A stretch of 48,314 nucleotides of DNA from Acetobacteraceae bacterium (GTDB lineage: Bacteria; Pseudomonadota; Alphaproteobacteria; Acetobacterales; Acetobacteraceae). The notes beneath the pieces are model-generated. The model searched no databases, was not told where the DNA came from, and saw nothing but the letters and a program-made list of their open reading frames with translations. The stretch lies in contig DAHWFB010000020.1 in assembly GCA_027326105.1 (NCBI GenBank), positions 1 to 48,314 of the forward strand, read 5' to 3'. Within the stretch, counting starts at the first letter, position 1. Every line of letters begins with the position of its first letter. Made by a program: the position numbers and the translations under genes. Positions 11,317 through 21,775 of this stretch are shown here, piece after piece.

Positions 11317-14181
11317 ATGGCTGGCGTCGATATCCTGGCAACCGCCTTCAACGGTGGCAATGCCGCCTTCATCGCCGATCTCTACGCACGCTGGGTCGGT
11401 GATCCGGCGAGTGTCGACCCTGGATTCGCCGAACTGTTCGCCGCACTCAACGACGAGGGGCGCGCCGTGCTGGGCGATGCGGTCGGCGCATCCTGGGCGC
11501 CGCGGCGCACGGTCTTCGCCACCCCCGAAGCGCCGGCGATGCGTCCGCCACCCGCCGAAGGAGCTGTTTCCGCCGAAACGGTGCGCGCGGCGACGCTCGA
11601 TTCGATCCGCGCGCTGATGCTGATCCGCGCCTACCGGGTTCGCGGGCATCTCGAGGCCAAACTCGATCCGCTGGGGCTCGCCACACCCCGCCATCATCCC
11701 GAACTCGACCCTGTCAACTACGGATTTTCGGCCGGAGATCTCGATCGGCCGATCTTCATCGACAACGTGCTCGGCCGCGAGAGCGCCAGTCTGCGCGAGA
11801 TCGTCGCCATCCTGCGCGAAACCTATTGCGGACCGCTCGGCGTCGAGTTCATGCACATCCAGGACCCCGACCAGAAATCCTGGATCCAGCGCCGTGTCGA
11901 GGGCGCACCGTGGCGGCGTGGCTTCGACACCGAAGCCAAGACCCGGCTTTTGCGCCAGCTCACCGAAGCGGAAACCTTCGAGACGTTTTGTCAGAAGCGC
12001 TTCGTCGGCACCAAGCGCTTCGGGCTCGAGGGCGGCGAATCGCTGATCCCGGTACTGCACACGGTGATCGAGGTGGCGGCGATTGCGGGCGTGCGCGAGA
12101 TCGCCATCGGCATGGCCCACCGCGGGCGGCTGAATGCTTTGGTCAACGTGCTGCGGAAGCCCTTCTCCGCGGTGTTCAGCGAGTTCGCCGGCGCCTCTGC
12201 CAACCCCGACGACGTGCAGGGTTCGGGTGACGTGAAATACCATCTCGGCACCTCGACCGACACCGAGATCGCGGGCCATACCGTCCATCTTTCGCTGCAG
12301 CCCAACCCGTCCCATCTCGAAGTCGTCGATCCGGTCGTGGTGGGCAAGGTCCGCGCGCGCCAGGACATGGCGGGCGATACCCGCGAGCGGCGCTCAGTGA
12401 TGGGCATCCTCATCCATGGCGACGCTGCCTTCGCCGGCCAGGGCATCGTCTATGAAACGCTGGCGATGAGCCAGCTCATCGGCTACCGCACCGGCGGCAC
12501 GGTGCATCTGATCGTCAACAACCAGATCGGCTTCACCACGGTCCCCGCCCACGCCTATTCCGGCCTCTACTGCACCGACGTCGCGAAATCGATCCAGTCG
12601 CCGGTGCTGCACGTCAACGGCGACGATCCCGAGGCCGTGGTGTTCGCTGCGCGCATGGCGGCGGAATATCGCCAGAAGTTCGCCGCCGACATCGTGCTCG
12701 ACATCGTCTGCTACCGCCGCCACGGTCACAACGAGGCGGACGAGCCCGCGTTCACCCAGCCGCTGATGTATCGCGCGATCGCCGCCCGCCCGACCACCCG
12801 CACCCTCTACGCCGAACGTCTCGCCACCGAACGCACCGTCTCCGCCGAAGCGTCGCAGGCGATCCAGGATGAGTTCAACAGCACGCTCGAGGCTGCCTAC
12901 CAGGCCGCGCGCGCCTACAAGCCCAACAAGGCGGACTGGCTCGAAGGCCACTGGACAGGGTTGAGCCAGGAGGGCGGCGAGGACAAGCGGGTAGAGCTCT
13001 CCACTGCGGTCTCGGCGACGGTGCTGCGCCAGGTCGGCGGCGCGCTCTGCCGCGTTCCGGAGGGATTCGCGCTCAACCCCAAGATCGCCCGCCAGCTCGA
13101 GGCCAAGCGGGCGGCGATCGAAAGCGGCGCTGACATCGACTGGGCAACCGCCGAGGCGCTCGCCTTCGGCACGCTCCTGCTCGAGGACCATCGCATCCGC
13201 CTCTCCGGCGAGGATTGCCAGCGCGGCACCTTCAGCCAGCGCCACGCGGTGCTGATCGACCAGGAGAACCAGAACGAATATACGCCGCTCAACAACATCG
13301 CTCCCGACCAGGCCAAGATCGAGATCTACAATTCGCCGCTCTCCGAGGTCGGCGTGCTCGGGTTCGAATATGGCTACGCCCTCGCCGACCCGCGCACGTT
13401 GGTGCTGTGGGAAGCGCAGTTCGGCGATTTCGCCAACGGCGCGCAGGCGATCATCGACCAGTTCCTGTCGAGTGGGGAGAGCAAGTGGCTGCGCATGTGC
13501 GGCATGGCGCTGCTGCTGCCGCACGGATTCGAAGGCCAGGGGCCGGACCATTCCTCGGCCCGGCTCGAGCGCTATCTCCAACTCTGCGCCGAGCGCAACA
13601 TGACGGTCTGCAACCTTACCACCCCGGCCAATTATTTCCACGCACTGCGCCGGCAATTGCGACGCAATTTCCGCAAGCCGGTGGTGATCATGACGCCGAA
13701 GTCGCTGCTGCGCCACAAACTCGCGGTCTCACCCATCGCCGAAATGGCGGAGGGTTCCAAGTTCCGCTATGTCATCCCCGAGATCGACCCGATCGCGCCC
13801 GCCGAGGCGGTCAAGCGCGTGGTATTGTGCTCGGGCAAGGTCTATTACGACCTGCTCGCGGAGCGGCGCGAGAAGCACATCGACGAAGTGGCGATCGTGC
13901 GCATGGAGCAACTCTATCCGTTCCCCGACAAATCGTTGACGCTAGCCCTTGCGCCCTACCGCAACGCCGAAGTGGTGTGGTGCCAGGAAGAGCCGGAGAA
14001 CAGTGGCGCCTGGACCTTCCTCGACCGCAGGCTTGAGAAATTGCTCGGCCACATCGGCAACGCGGCGCAGCGTCCGCGCTACGTCGGCCGCGCCGAGGCG
14101 GCCAGCCCGGCGACCGGGCTCGCCCGCCAGCATGCCCGCCAGCAGACCCATCTCGTCCAGGAAGCACTCCACCTCGCCTGA
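11317..14181 (+). CDS. sucA: 2-oxoglutarate dehydrogenase E1 component
   Basis: A 954-residue thiamine-diphosphate enzyme that decarboxylates 2-oxoglutarate and loads succinyl groups onto SucB. The N-terminal segment has [17 protein letters not shown], typical of OdhA/SucA. The catalytic core includes [15 protein letters not shown], the ThDP/Mg region [17 protein letters not shown] and [16 protein letters not shown]. The transketolase-like C-terminal half has [20 protein letters not shown] and ends with [13 protein letters not shown] prefer ATG 11317 (GAGGGG upstream) to the TTG two codons earlier. The long antisense ORFs 11188..12315 and 12394..13716 are shadows. Confidence 0.97.
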   Translation: MAGVDILATAFNGGNAAFIADLYARWVGDPASVDPGFAELFAALNDEGRAVLGDAVGASWAPRRTVFATPEAPAMRPPPAEGAVSAETVRAATLDSIRALMLIRAYRVRGHLEAKLDPLGLATPRHHPELDPVNYGFSAGDLDRPIFIDNVLGRESASLREIVAILRETYCGPLGVEFMHIQDPDQKSWIQRRVEGAPWRRGFDTEAKTRLLRQLTEAETFETFCQKRFVGTKRFGLEGGESLIPVLHTVIEVAAIAGVREIAIGMAHRGRLNALVNVLRKPFSAVFSEFAGASANPDDVQGSGDVKYHLGTSTDTEIAGHTVHLSLQPNPSHLEVVDPVVVGKVRARQDMAGDTRERRSVMGILIHGDAAFAGQGIVYETLAMSQLIGYRTGGTVHLIVNNQIGFTTVPAHAYSGLYCTDVAKSIQSPVLHVNGDDPEAVVFAARMAAEYRQKFAADIVLDIVCYRRHGHNEADEPAFTQPLMYRAIAARPTTRTLYAERLATERTVSAEASQAIQDEFNSTLEAAYQAARAYKPNKADWLEGHWTGLSQEGGEDKRVELSTAVSATVLRQVGGALCRVPEGFALNPKIARQLEAKRAAIESGADIDWATAEALAFGTLLLEDHRIRLSGEDCQRGTFSQRHAVLIDQENQNEYTPLNNIAPDQAKIEIYNSPLSEVGVLGFEYGYALADPRTLVLWEAQFGDFANGAQAIIDQFLSSGESKWLRMCGMALLLPHGFEGQGPDHSSARLERYLQLCAERNMTVCNLTTPANYFHALRRQLRRNFRKPVVIMTPKSLLRHKLAVSPIAEMAEGSKFRYVIPEIDPIAPAEAVKRVVLCSGKVYYDLLAERREKHIDEVAIVRMEQLYPFPDKSLTLALAPYRNAEVVWCQEEPENSGAWTFLDRRLEKLLGHIGNAAQRPRYVGRAEAASPATGLARQHARQQTHLVQEALHLA

Positions 14182-14221
14182 CGCCCGCCCAGATCTTGCC
14201 CCGGGAAGGAAAACCCTCCGC

Positions 14222-15436
14222 ATGAGCATCGAGATCAAGGTTCCCACGCTCGGAGAGAGCGTCACTTCCGCGACCGTGGCGCGCTGGCTCAAGGAGACCG
14301 GCGCAGTGGTGAAGACGGACGAGCCTCTGGTCGAGCTCGAGACCGACAAGGTGACGGTGGAGGTCAACGCGCCAGCCGCCGGCCGGCTCGGCGCCATCGC
14401 GGCCGCCGCAGGCGCAGAGGTGGCGGTAGGAGCGGTGCTCGGCAGCATCGAGGAGGGCGCCGGACCGCCGGAGCCCGGCTCGGAAATGACCGCAGCGGGC
14501 GTGCACGCGCCACCGCAACCGGTCGGACCCGTCGCACGCCCCGCCGCGACCGCGCCGGTGGCCCTGCCTGCCGCGCAACGGCTGCTGGCCGAAAGCGGTA
14601 TCGGCCCCGCCACGATCGGCGCCGGCTCGGGCAAGGGCGGGCGGATCACCAAGGGCGACGTGCAGGCCTTCCTCGACCGGCCCGCACCGTCCCCGGCACC
14701 CGCGGTAGCGCCTGCTCCCGCCCCGCGCGAGGCCGCGCGCGAGGAGCGGGTGCGCATGACCCGTCTGCGCCGCACCGTCGCGACCAGGCTCAAGGAGGCG
14801 CAGAACACCGCCGCCATGCTCACCACCTTCAACGAGGTGGACATGTCGGCGGCGATGGCACTGCGCGCCGAATACCGTGACGCGTTCGAGAAGAAGCACG
14901 GCGGCGTGCGGCTCGGCTTCATGGGCTTCTTCGTGCGCGCCGCCGTGGTAGCACTGCACGAGTTCCCGGCGGTGAATGCGGAGATCGACGGCGAGGAGAT
15001 CGTCTACAAGAACTACGTCCACATGGGCATCGCGGTGGGCGGGCCGCAGGGGCTGGTGGTACCGGTGATCCGTGACACACACACCATGGGATTCGCCGAG
15101 ATCGAACGCGCCATCGCTGATTTCGGCAAGCGCGCCCGTGAAGGCACGTTGAAGCTCGAGGAACTCACCGGAGGCAGCTTCAGCATCACCAACGGTGGTG
15201 TCTACGGCTCGCTGATGTCCACCCCCATCCTCAACCCGCCACAATCGGCGATCCTCGGGATGCACAAGATCCAGGAGCGACCCATCGCCATCGCCGGCAA
15301 GGTCGAGATCCGGCCGATGATGTATCTCGCGCTGACCTACGACCACCGCATCGTGGACGGGCGCGAGGCAGTCTCCTTCCTGGTGCGGATCAAGGAAAGC
15401 GTCGAGGATCCGCGCCGTCTCCTGCTCGGTCTGTGA
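14222..15436 (+). CDS. sucB: 2-oxoglutarate dehydrogenase E2 (dihydrolipoyl succinyltransferase)
   Basis: A 404-residue E2 subunit. The lipoyl domain (residues 1-75) carries the lipoylated lysine in [12 protein letters not shown] short Pro/Ala-rich linker leads to the peripheral subunit-binding domain ([11 protein letters not shown] ... [12 protein letters not shown]). After a second Ala/Pro linker comes the catalytic domain with [16 protein letters not shown] and the active-site HRIVDG near the C-terminus. It transfers succinyl groups to CoA at the core of the complex. The ATG follows GGAAGG. The lipoyl group needs the LipB/LipA pathway, and lipB is also in this window. Confidence 0.97.
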   Translation: MSIEIKVPTLGESVTSATVARWLKETGAVVKTDEPLVELETDKVTVEVNAPAAGRLGAIAAAAGAEVAVGAVLGSIEEGAGPPEPGSEMTAAGVHAPPQPVGPVARPAATAPVALPAAQRLLAESGIGPATIGAGSGKGGRITKGDVQAFLDRPAPSPAPAVAPAPAPREAAREERVRMTRLRRTVATRLKEAQNTAAMLTTFNEVDMSAAMALRAEYRDAFEKKHGGVRLGFMGFFVRAAVVALHEFPAVNAEIDGEEIVYKNYVHMGIAVGGPQGLVVPVIRDTHTMGFAEIERAIADFGKRAREGTLKLEELTGGSFSITNGGVYGSLMSTPILNPPQSAILGMHKIQERPIAIAGKVEIRPMMYLALTYDHRIVDGREAVSFLVRIKESVEDPRRLLLGL

Positions 15437-15443
15437 GGACACG

Positions 15444-16835
15444 ATGAGCGAAGCGTTTGATCTCCTCGTCATCGGCGCGGGGCCCGGCGGCTATGTCTGT
15501 GCGCTGCGCGCGGCGCAACTCGGTCTCAGGGTCGCCTGCGCCGAGAAGCGCGAGACCCTGGGCGGCACCTGCCTCAATATCGGCTGCATTCCCTCGAAAG
15601 CGCTGCTGCAGTCGAGCGAGAATTTCCACGCTGCCGCTCACGCGTTCGCTGATCACGGCGTGCGGGCGGAAGGGATCGTGCTCGATCTGCCCCGCATGAT
15701 GGCGCGCAAGGAGGAGGTGGTCTCCGCCAACGTCAAGGGCGTGGAGTTCCTGTTCCGCAAGAACCACGTTACCTGGCTCAAGGGTGCAGCTCGTATCGCC
15801 GGGAGGGGCAAAGTAGACGTTGCCGGTACTATCCACGAGGCGAAGTCCATCGTCATCGCCACCGGCAGCGAGAGCGTGCCGCTGCCGGGTGTGGAGATCG
15901 ACGAGAAGGCAATCCTCACCTCCACCGGTGCGCTTGCCCTCGAAGCCGTCCCCAAGCGACTTGTCGTCATCGGCGGCGGCTATATCGGGCTCGAACTCGG
16001 CAGTGTCTGGCGGCGCCTCGGTGCCGAGGTCACGGTGGTCGAATTTCTCGACCGCATCGTGCCCACCATGGATAGCGAAGTTGCAAGGAATTTCCAGCGT
16101 ATCCTGACCAAGCAGGGAATCGTGTTCCGTCTCGGCACCAAGCTCACCGCGGCGGAGCGGACCAGCGCGGGCGTTCGGCTCACGCTCGCGCCGGCCAAGG
16201 GAGGTGACGCCACCGCGCTCGAAGCCGATGTGGTGCTGGTTGCGATCGGGCGGCGCGCACACACCGAAGGATTGGGGCTCGCCGAAGCCGGGGTGGCGCT
16301 CGATGCTCGCGGGCGGGTGATGACGGATGGGCACTACGCCACCAACATCCCCGGCATCTACGCGATCGGCGATGTCATCGCGGGACCGATGCTCGCGCAC
16401 AAGGCCGAGGAGGAAGGCGTCGCACTCGCGGAATTGCTCGCCGGACGCGCCGGGCACGTGAACTACGGCGCCATTCCTGGCGTGGTCTACACCTCGCCCG
16501 AGGTCGCGGCCGTGGGCGAGACCGAAGAGGAGCTCAAAACCCGCGGTCAGCCTTACAGGATCGGCAAATTCCCCTTCACCGCGAACGGCCGCGCCCGCGC
16601 CATGGGCGAGACCGAGGGGTTCGTCAAACTGCTCGCCGATCCCGTGACCGACCGTCTGCTCGGCGCCCACATCCTCGGCGCGGACGCCGGCACGCTGATC
16701 GCGGAACTGGTGCTCGCCATCGAGTTCGGCGCCTCGGCCGAGGATATCGCGCGCACTTGCCACGCCCACCCGAGCCTGAACGAAGCGGTCAAGGAAGCCG
16801 CCCTCGCGGTCGACGGTCGGGCGCTGCACATCTGA
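15444..16835 (+). CDS. lpdA: Dihydrolipoyl dehydrogenase (E3)
   Basis: A 463-residue flavoprotein disulfide reductase that reoxidises the lipoyl group of E2 with NAD+. The FAD loop is VIGAGPGGYVCALRA. The redox pair is C43 and C48 in GGTCLNIGCIPSKALL. The NAD loop is VVIGGGYIGLELGSVW, the second FAD motif is GIYAIGDVI, and the C-terminal catalytic His-Glu pair is in CHAHPSLNEAVKEAAL. It starts seven bases after sucB and is the last gene of the TCA operon. A 178-base gap without a clear hairpin-plus-T terminator separates it from pdxA. Confidence 0.97.
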   Translation: MSEAFDLLVIGAGPGGYVCALRAAQLGLRVACAEKRETLGGTCLNIGCIPSKALLQSSENFHAAAHAFADHGVRAEGIVLDLPRMMARKEEVVSANVKGVEFLFRKNHVTWLKGAARIAGRGKVDVAGTIHEAKSIVIATGSESVPLPGVEIDEKAILTSTGALALEAVPKRLVVIGGGYIGLELGSVWRRLGAEVTVVEFLDRIVPTMDSEVARNFQRILTKQGIVFRLGTKLTAAERTSAGVRLTLAPAKGGDATALEADVVLVAIGRRAHTEGLGLAEAGVALDARGRVMTDGHYATNIPGIYAIGDVIAGPMLAHKAEEEGVALAELLAGRAGHVNYGAIPGVVYTSPEVAAVGETEEELKTRGQPYRIGKFPFTANGRARAMGETEGFVKLLADPVTDRLLGAHILGADAGTLIAELVLAIEFGASAEDIARTCHAHPSLNEAVKEAALAVDGRALHI

Positions 16836-17013
16836 CGATGGGGGTCCGGAGCCTCATACCGGCGCCTCCGATTCCTGACTCGTCGAACTCGCGGTCGGGC
16901 CACTGGTATGCCGTTGATTTCGGATGCCGCCGCCCGCCAACCCGGCGCGCGACACCGGTCAGCCCGGCGGGCCGCCGGGATCAGGCTCCGGCCCTGGCCC
17001 CTTCTTTGCCGAT

Positions 17014-18024
17014 ATGGACCCGATGACCCTGGTCGCACTTTCGATGGGGGAGCCCGCCGGCATCGCAGGCGAGATCACGCTCGCTGCGTGGCGTGTCCTG
17101 CGCGCGAGCGGGCCCGCCTTCGTGCTGATCGGGGATCCCGCCTGGCTCGGTGCGATCGATCCCGCGGTGCCGCTGCGTCCGGTCGCGAGCACGGCGCAAG
17201 CGGCGGCGGCGTTTGCCGAGGCTCTGCCTGTGCTGCCGCTCGCGCTCGGCGCCCCCGTCCGGCCCGGTCGCCCCGATCCGGCGAATGCCGCGGCGGTGAC
17301 GGAGTCCATCACCCGTGCCGTGCGCCTCGCGCAGTCCGGCGCGGTGGCGGCGGTGGTCACCAACCCGATCGCCAAATCCGTGCTCTACGCCGCAGGGTTT
17401 CCCCATCCCGGCCATACCGAGTTCCTCGCCGCCCTCACCGGCGCCGCGCGGCCGGTCATGCTGCTCGCAGCACCCGGGCTGCGCGTGGTGCCGGTCACCG
17501 TCCATGTCGCACTCGCCCGCGCGCTGGCAGAGCTCCGCAGCGATACGATCCTCGCCTGCGGCCGCATCACCGCTGCCGCCTTGCGGCGCGACTTCGCCAT
17601 TCCCTCGCCCCGCCTCGCGGTTGCCGGGCTCAACCCGCACGCCGGCGAATCCGGCGCGATGGGCGACGAGGAGGCGCGCATCATCGCCCCGGCCATCGCG
17701 GCACTCCGCGCCGAAGGGATTGCGGCGAGCGGCCCCCACCCGCCCGACACGCTCTTCACCGAAGCGGCACGGGCGCGCTACGATGTCGCGCTCGGCATGT
17801 ATCATGACCAGGTGCTCATCCCGCTCAAGACGCTCGACATGCGCCACGGCGTGAACGTCACCCTCGGGCTGCCCATCGTGCGCACCTCGCCCGACCATGG
17901 CACGGCTTTCGACATCGCGGGCACGGGCACCGCCGACCCTTCGAGTCTGATCGCCGCGATCCGCCTCGCCGCCGAACTCGCCGCCAACCGGAGACGCGCA
18001 TGCACCCCATCCGCCTCGGCGTGA
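17014..18024 (+). CDS. pdxA: 4-hydroxythreonine-4-phosphate dehydrogenase PdxA
   Basis: PdxA oxidises 4-phosphohydroxy-threonine in the DXP-dependent vitamin B6 pathway. Metal-binding histidines are visible in [16 protein letters not shown], in [11 protein letters not shown] and in [30 protein letters not shown] is the family signature. The track start (16924) adds a Pro/Gly-rich leader; the fold begins at [14 protein letters not shown], so I chose ATG 17014 (336 aa), with ATG 17023 also possible. None has a convincing ribosome site. The 3' end overlaps pdxJ by 25 bases, and the last residues ([10 protein letters not shown]) are read through pdxJ's start. Confidence 0.94.
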   Translation: MDPMTLVALSMGEPAGIAGEITLAAWRVLRASGPAFVLIGDPAWLGAIDPAVPLRPVASTAQAAAAFAEALPVLPLALGAPVRPGRPDPANAAAVTESITRAVRLAQSGAVAAVVTNPIAKSVLYAAGFPHPGHTEFLAALTGAARPVMLLAAPGLRVVPVTVHVALARALAELRSDTILACGRITAAALRRDFAIPSPRLAVAGLNPHAGESGAMGDEEARIIAPAIAALRAEGIAASGPHPPDTLFTEAARARYDVALGMYHDQVLIPLKTLDMRHGVNVTLGLPIVRTSPDHGTAFDIAGTGTADPSSLIAAIRLAAELAANRRRACTPSASA

Positions 18025-18737
18025 ATGTCGACCACGTGGCGACGCTGCGCAATGCGCGCGGCGGCACCCACCCCGACCCGCTCGCCGCGGCGCGCGTCGC
18101 GCTAGCCAGTGGCGCCGACGGCATCACCTTTCATCTGCGCGAGGACCGCCGCCACATCCGCGACGCCGACGCGGAGGCGATGCGCGCGGCGCTCGCAGCA
18201 CCCCTCAATCTGGAGATGGCGGCGACGGCGGAGATGGTCGCGTTCGCCTGCCGTCTGCGTCCCCACGCCGTTTGCCTCGTCCCTGAACGGCGCCAGGAAC
18301 TCACCACCGAAGGCGGGCTGGACGTCGCCGGCCATCGTTCGGCCCTCGCCCCGGCGATCGCCGCCCTCGCCGATGCCGGCATCCGCGTCTCCCTCTTCAT
18401 CGACCCGGACCCGCGCCAGTTGGAAGCGGCGGCGGCGGTCGGCGCGCCGGTGGTGGAGCTCCACACCGGCGCCTACGCCGAACGTCCGGAGGCGGAGTTC
18501 GAACGGCTGCGCACGGCGGCGCGGCAGACCACGACCCTCGGGCTCGAATGCCACGCCGGACACGGGCTGAGCTTCGAGAACGTCGCACCGATCGCGGCAC
18601 TGCCCGAGGTGCACGAGCTCAACATCGGCCATTTCCTGCTCGGCCAGGCGATCTTCGAGGGGCTCGGCACCGTGGTCGCGGAGATGAAGCGGCGGATGAT
18701 CGCGGCCCGGCTGGCGGCGGCGGGCCAAGGCGGATAG
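18000..18737 (+). CDS. pdxJ: Pyridoxine 5'-phosphate synthase PdxJ
   Basis: A 245-residue TIM-barrel enzyme that condenses deoxyxylulose 5-phosphate with the PdxA product to make pyridoxine 5'-phosphate. The N-terminal signature is [49 protein letters not shown] and [14 protein letters not shown] are all characteristic, the last forming a phosphate site. It overlaps pdxA by 25 bases, so the two steps that meet in the pathway are coupled in translation. Only ten bases separate it from the YcgN-type gene. Confidence 0.96.
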   Translation: MHPIRLGVNVDHVATLRNARGGTHPDPLAAARVALASGADGITFHLREDRRHIRDADAEAMRAALAAPLNLEMAATAEMVAFACRLRPHAVCLVPERRQELTTEGGLDVAGHRSALAPAIAALADAGIRVSLFIDPDPRQLEAAAAVGAPVVELHTGAYAERPEAEFERLRTAARQTTTLGLECHAGHGLSFENVAPIAALPEVHELNIGHFLLGQAIFEGLGTVVAEMKRRMIAARLAAAGQGG

Positions 18738-18747
18738 GCTGGCTCCC

Positions 18748-19221
18748 ATGGCCCCACCCGCGCCCTTCTGGAAGCTGAGGACGCTCGAAGAGATGAGCGC
18801 CGCGGAGTGGGAATCGCTCTGCGACGGCTGCGGCCGTTGCTGCCTGCACAAACTGCGGGACGGCGACAGCGGGGCGCTGAGCTTCACCACCGTCGCCTGC
18901 CGCCTGCTCGATGTCACCACCGCCCGCTGCACCGACTATGCCCGCCGCGTCCGCCGCGTGCCGGACTGCGTGCCGCTGACCCCGGCTACCGTGCGCGAGA
19001 TCGACTGGCTGCCCCCTTCCTGCGCCTACCGCCGCCTCGCCGAGGGCAAGGATCTGCCCGCCTGGCACCCGCTCGTCACCGGCGATCCCGCCTCCGTGCT
19101 ACGCGCGGGCGCCTCGGTGGCCGGGCGGGTGGTGAGCGAGCGAAGCGCGGGCCCTTGCGAACACCATCTCGCGGAATGGCCCGGAAGGATGCCGCGCGTG
19201 CCGCGCAGCCGGGTCGCGTGA
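18748..19221 (+). CDS. YcgN-type cysteine-cluster protein (UPF0260)
   Basis: A 157-residue member of the YcgN/UPF0260 branch of the YkgJ cysteine-cluster family. It has the defining CDGCGRCCLHKL near residue 26, followed by spaced cysteines in VACRLLD, TARCTDY, VPDCVPL and PPSCAYR, then a late CEHH. The pattern suggests metal (Zn or Fe-S) binding, but no reaction is established for the family. It sits between pdxJ and a DapA-family gene; its stop TGA overlaps the next gene's GTG start (GTGA), so those two are likely coupled. Confidence 0.88.
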   Translation: MAPPAPFWKLRTLEEMSAAEWESLCDGCGRCCLHKLRDGDSGALSFTTVACRLLDVTTARCTDYARRVRRVPDCVPLTPATVREIDWLPPSCAYRRLAEGKDLPAWHPLVTGDPASVLRAGASVAGRVVSERSAGPCEHHLAEWPGRMPRVPRSRVA

Positions 19222-20147
19222 GCTCCCCTCCTCTCTTCGCCGGCATCAATGCCGCGGCCCTCACCCCGTTCGATGCCGATCTCGCGGTCGATCTCGATCG
19301 GCTGGCGGCGCACTGCCGCTTCCTGCTCGCCGAGGGGGCCGACCATCTCGCCGTCCTCGGCACCACCGGAGAGGCCAACAGCCTCGGGGTCGACGAGCGG
19401 CTTGGGTTGCTCGAAGGGTTGGTAGCGCGCGGGATTCCGCCAGAATGTCTGTTGCCCGGCACCGGCACTCCCGCGATCACGGACACGGTGGCCCTCACCC
19501 GCCGCGCCGCGGAACTCGGCTGCCGGGGCGTGCTGATGCTGCCGCCGTTCTTCTACAAGAACCCCTCCGAGGACGGGCTCTTCGCCTGGTTTGCCGAAGT
19601 GATCACCCGCCTGCCGGCAGCACCGGCCATCCTGCTCTACCACTTCCCCCAGCAATCGGCGGTGCCCTTCGGCCTCGCGCTGATCGCGCGGCTGCGCCAA
19701 GCCTTTCCGGGCATCGTGCGCGGCATCAAGGACAGCAGCGGCGATTTCGCCAACATGCTGGCGGTGCTCGAAGCCTTCGGAGCCGACGGGTTCGAGGTCT
19801 ACGCTGGCGATGATTCGCTCCTCCTCGGCCTGTTGCGCGCGGGCGGGGCGGGAAGCATCAGCGCCGCAGCCAATGTGGGCAGCCGGCTCTCGGCCGCGGT
19901 GCACGCCGCCTTCCGCGCCGGCGACACGCCAACTGCCGAAGCCGGGCAGAGCCGGCTCACCGCGCTGCGCCGCACGCTCGCCTCCGCCCCGCTGATCCCC
20001 GGGCTCAAGGCGCTGATCGCACGGCGAACCGGCGATGCCGGCTGGGCCCACCCCCGCCCGCCGCATCTGCCGCTCGGCGTGGAAGCGGCGGGGCGCCTCT
20101 TCGCGGCGTACGATTCGTGGTGTGAGTCCGGCGCCGGGGCGGCCTGA
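19218..20147 (+). CDS. DapA-family aldolase/lyase (dihydrodipicolinate synthase-like)
   Basis: A 309-residue class I aldolase barrel of the DapA/NanA family. The glycine-rich pyruvate site is VLGTTGEANSLG, the active-site Tyr is about Y141 in LLYHFPQQ, and the Schiff-base lysine is about K171 in GIKDSSGDF. True DapA normally has YYNKP and YNVPxRT in the places where this protein has PFFYKN and YHFPQQ, so 4-hydroxy-tetrahydrodipicolinate synthase is not assured; a 2-keto-sugar-acid or hydroxy-oxoglutarate aldolase is possible. GTG 19218 overlaps the previous stop. The track ORF starting at 18807 is extended through a shadow frame. Confidence 0.85.
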   Translation: MSSPPLFAGINAAALTPFDADLAVDLDRLAAHCRFLLAEGADHLAVLGTTGEANSLGVDERLGLLEGLVARGIPPECLLPGTGTPAITDTVALTRRAAELGCRGVLMLPPFFYKNPSEDGLFAWFAEVITRLPAAPAILLYHFPQQSAVPFGLALIARLRQAFPGIVRGIKDSSGDFANMLAVLEAFGADGFEVYAGDDSLLLGLLRAGGAGSISAAANVGSRLSAAVHAAFRAGDTPTAEAGQSRLTALRRTLASAPLIPGLKALIARRTGDAGWAHPRPPHLPLGVEAAGRLFAAYDSWCESGAGAA

Positions 20148-20191
20148 AAGCCCGCACTGCGCGCTTGCCGGCAGCGCCGGGCCGGTCCACC

Positions 20192-20902
20192 ATGGTCCGG
20201 ATGGAGACCCCGGCTCCCGAGACCGTTTCTCTGCCTTCCGGCCCGGCGCGGGTGGAATTCCGCCGCAGCGCCCGGGCACGGCGGGTTTCCTTGCGCATCG
20301 ATCCCCGCGCCGGCGCGGTGGTGGTGACCCTGCCGCCGCGCGCCGGCCGCCGCGCCGGGATGGCACTGCTCACCTCCCATGCCGACTGGGTGGCGGACCG
20401 TCTGGCCGCGCTGCCCGACGCCATCCCCTTCGCCGATGGCGCGCTGGTGCCCATCGGCGGCATCCTGCACCGCATCCGCCATTGCCCCGAACGGCGCGGC
20501 GGCGTGTGGATCGAGGGGAAGGAGATCCGGGTTTCGGGCGAGCCCGGGTTCCTCCCGCGCCGCGTCGGCGCCTTCCTCCGCGCCGAAGCGCGGCGGCGGC
20601 TCGCACCTCTGCTCGCCGAGGCCGCCTGCCGGCTGGGGGTGAAGCCTGTCCGGCTCCTGCTCAAGGATACCCGCAGCCGCTGGGGCAGCTGCGCCCGCGG
20701 CGGCACCATCGCGCTCTCCTGGCGGCTGGTGCTGGCACCGTCCTTCGTGCAGGAATACGTCGTAGCCCACGAGGCGGCGCATCTTCTGCACATGAACCAC
20801 GGGCCGCAATTCTGGCGCACACTGGAAAGCGTCTGCCCCCACCGCACCCGGGCGACCGCTTGGCTGCACGGCGAAGGTGCGCGGCTGCTGCGCATCGGCT
20901 GA
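20192..20902 (+). CDS. YgjP/SprT-like zinc metallopeptidase (M48-related, DUF45)
   Basis: About 236 residues of the YgjP-like metal-dependent hydrolase family. The C-terminal catalytic region includes TRSRWGSCARGGTIALSWRL and the zinc motif HEAAH in VVAHEAAHLLHMNHGPQFW, where the later His in NHGPQF is the probable third ligand. The N-terminal half is the family beta-rich domain (RRVSLRIDPRAGAVVVTLPP). The substrate is unknown. I picked ATG 20192; the track's TTG 20165 and ATG 20201 are alternatives. It is followed closely by a 15-codon ORF and xthA on the same strand. Confidence 0.85.
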   Translation: MVRMETPAPETVSLPSGPARVEFRRSARARRVSLRIDPRAGAVVVTLPPRAGRRAGMALLTSHADWVADRLAALPDAIPFADGALVPIGGILHRIRHCPERRGGVWIEGKEIRVSGEPGFLPRRVGAFLRAEARRRLAPLLAEAACRLGVKPVRLLLKDTRSRWGSCARGGTIALSWRLVLAPSFVQEYVVAHEAAHLLHMNHGPQFWRTLESVCPHRTRATAWLHGEGARLLRIG

Positions 20903-20925
20903 AGCCGGCAAGAAGGAGAGCCTCC

Positions 20926-20973
20926 ATGCCCGCGTTCCTCCCTCCCGCGCGCGGCGCGGCCGCGACCGGCTGA
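20926..20973 (+). CDS. Candidate 15-codon leader ORF before xthA
   Basis: An ATG preceded by a strong AAGGAGAG ribosome site opens a 15-codon frame (MPAFLPPARGAAATG) that stops four bases before the xthA ATG. The xthA start itself has no ribosome site. The arrangement fits translational coupling or a regulatory leader peptide. It could also be a chance frame; conservation is the test. It is too short for the ORF track. Confidence 0.3.
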   Translation: MPAFLPPARGAAATG

Positions 20974-20977
20974 GCCC

Positions 20978-21775
20978 ATGCGCATCGCCACCTGGAACAT
21001 CAACTCGCTCCGTCTGCGCCAGGGCAGGCTGGCCGATCTCGCCGCCGCCCTCGATCCCGACGTGATCGCGCTGCAGGAAACCAAGGTGCCCGACGAGCTG
21101 TTCCCGGCCGAAATGCCGGCTGCCCTCGGCTATCCCCACGTGCTGCGGCGGGGCATGAAGAGCTACAATGGGGTCGCCATCCTGTCCCGCCTGCCGCTCG
21201 GCGAAATCCCCGACACGCCGGACTGGGTCGGCCGCGGCGACTGCCGCCATCTCGCGGCCACCGTGCATGCCCCGGGTGGGCCGGTCGCCCTGCACAATTT
21301 CTACGTCCCCGCCGGCGGCGACCTGCCGGACCGCGCGCAGAATCCGAAATTCGCCCACAAGCTCGACTTCGTCGCCGAGGCCGCCGGCTGGTTCGCCGCC
21401 CGCGGCCCGCTCGCGCGCACCGTGCTGGTGGGTGATCTCAACATCGCGCCGCTGCCCGAGGACGTGTGGAACCACCGCGCCCTGCTCGACGTGGTCAGCC
21501 ACACGCCGGTCGAATGCGCCGCCCTCGAAGCGTGGCGGGCGAGCGGCTTCCTCGATGCCGTACGCCATTTCGCGCCCCCGCCGGAACGGGTGTTCACCTG
21601 GTGGTCCTACCGCAACCGCGACTGGCGCGCCTCCGACCGCGGCCGCCGGCTCGACCACATCTGGGTCAGCCCCGATCTCGCCCCGGCCCTCACCCGCCAC
21701 CAAATCCTGCGCGACGCACGGGACTGGGAGAAGGCTTCGGACCATGTTCCGGTGATGGTCGAACTGGCGCTGTGA
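20978..21775 (+). CDS. xthA: Exodeoxyribonuclease III
   Basis: A 265-residue AP endonuclease/3'-exonuclease of the ExoIII family that acts in base-excision repair. It begins MRIATWNINSLRLRQGRL. The catalytic acid is in ALQETKVPDELF, and VGDLNIAPLPEDVW, RRLDHIWVS and the closing SDHVPVMVEL supply the remaining active-site residues (Asn, Asp, His). Its start lacks a ribosome site and follows the short leader ORF by four bases. Its 3' end overlaps the convergent amidase gene by 86 bases. Confidence 0.95.
   Translation: MRIATWNINSLRLRQGRLADLAAALDPDVIALQETKVPDELFPAEMPAALGYPHVLRRGMKSYNGVAILSRLPLGEIPDTPDWVGRGDCRHLAATVHAPGGPVALHNFYVPAGGDLPDRAQNPKFAHKLDFVAEAAGWFAARGPLARTVLVGDLNIAPLPEDVWNHRALLDVVSHTPVECAALEAWRASGFLDAVRHFAPPPERVFTWWSYRNRDWRASDRGRRLDHIWVSPDLAPALTRHQILRDARDWEKASDHVPVMVELAL

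Noticed and set aside
16836-17013. Small gene between lpdA and pdxA (track ORF 16757..17026)
   Set aside because: It begins inside lpdA in another frame, lacks a ribosome site and shows no family resemblance.
19799-21745. 648-residue minus-strand ORF across three plus-strand genes
   Set aside because: It spans the DapA-like, YgjP-like and xthA genes in antisense and has no recognisable domain.
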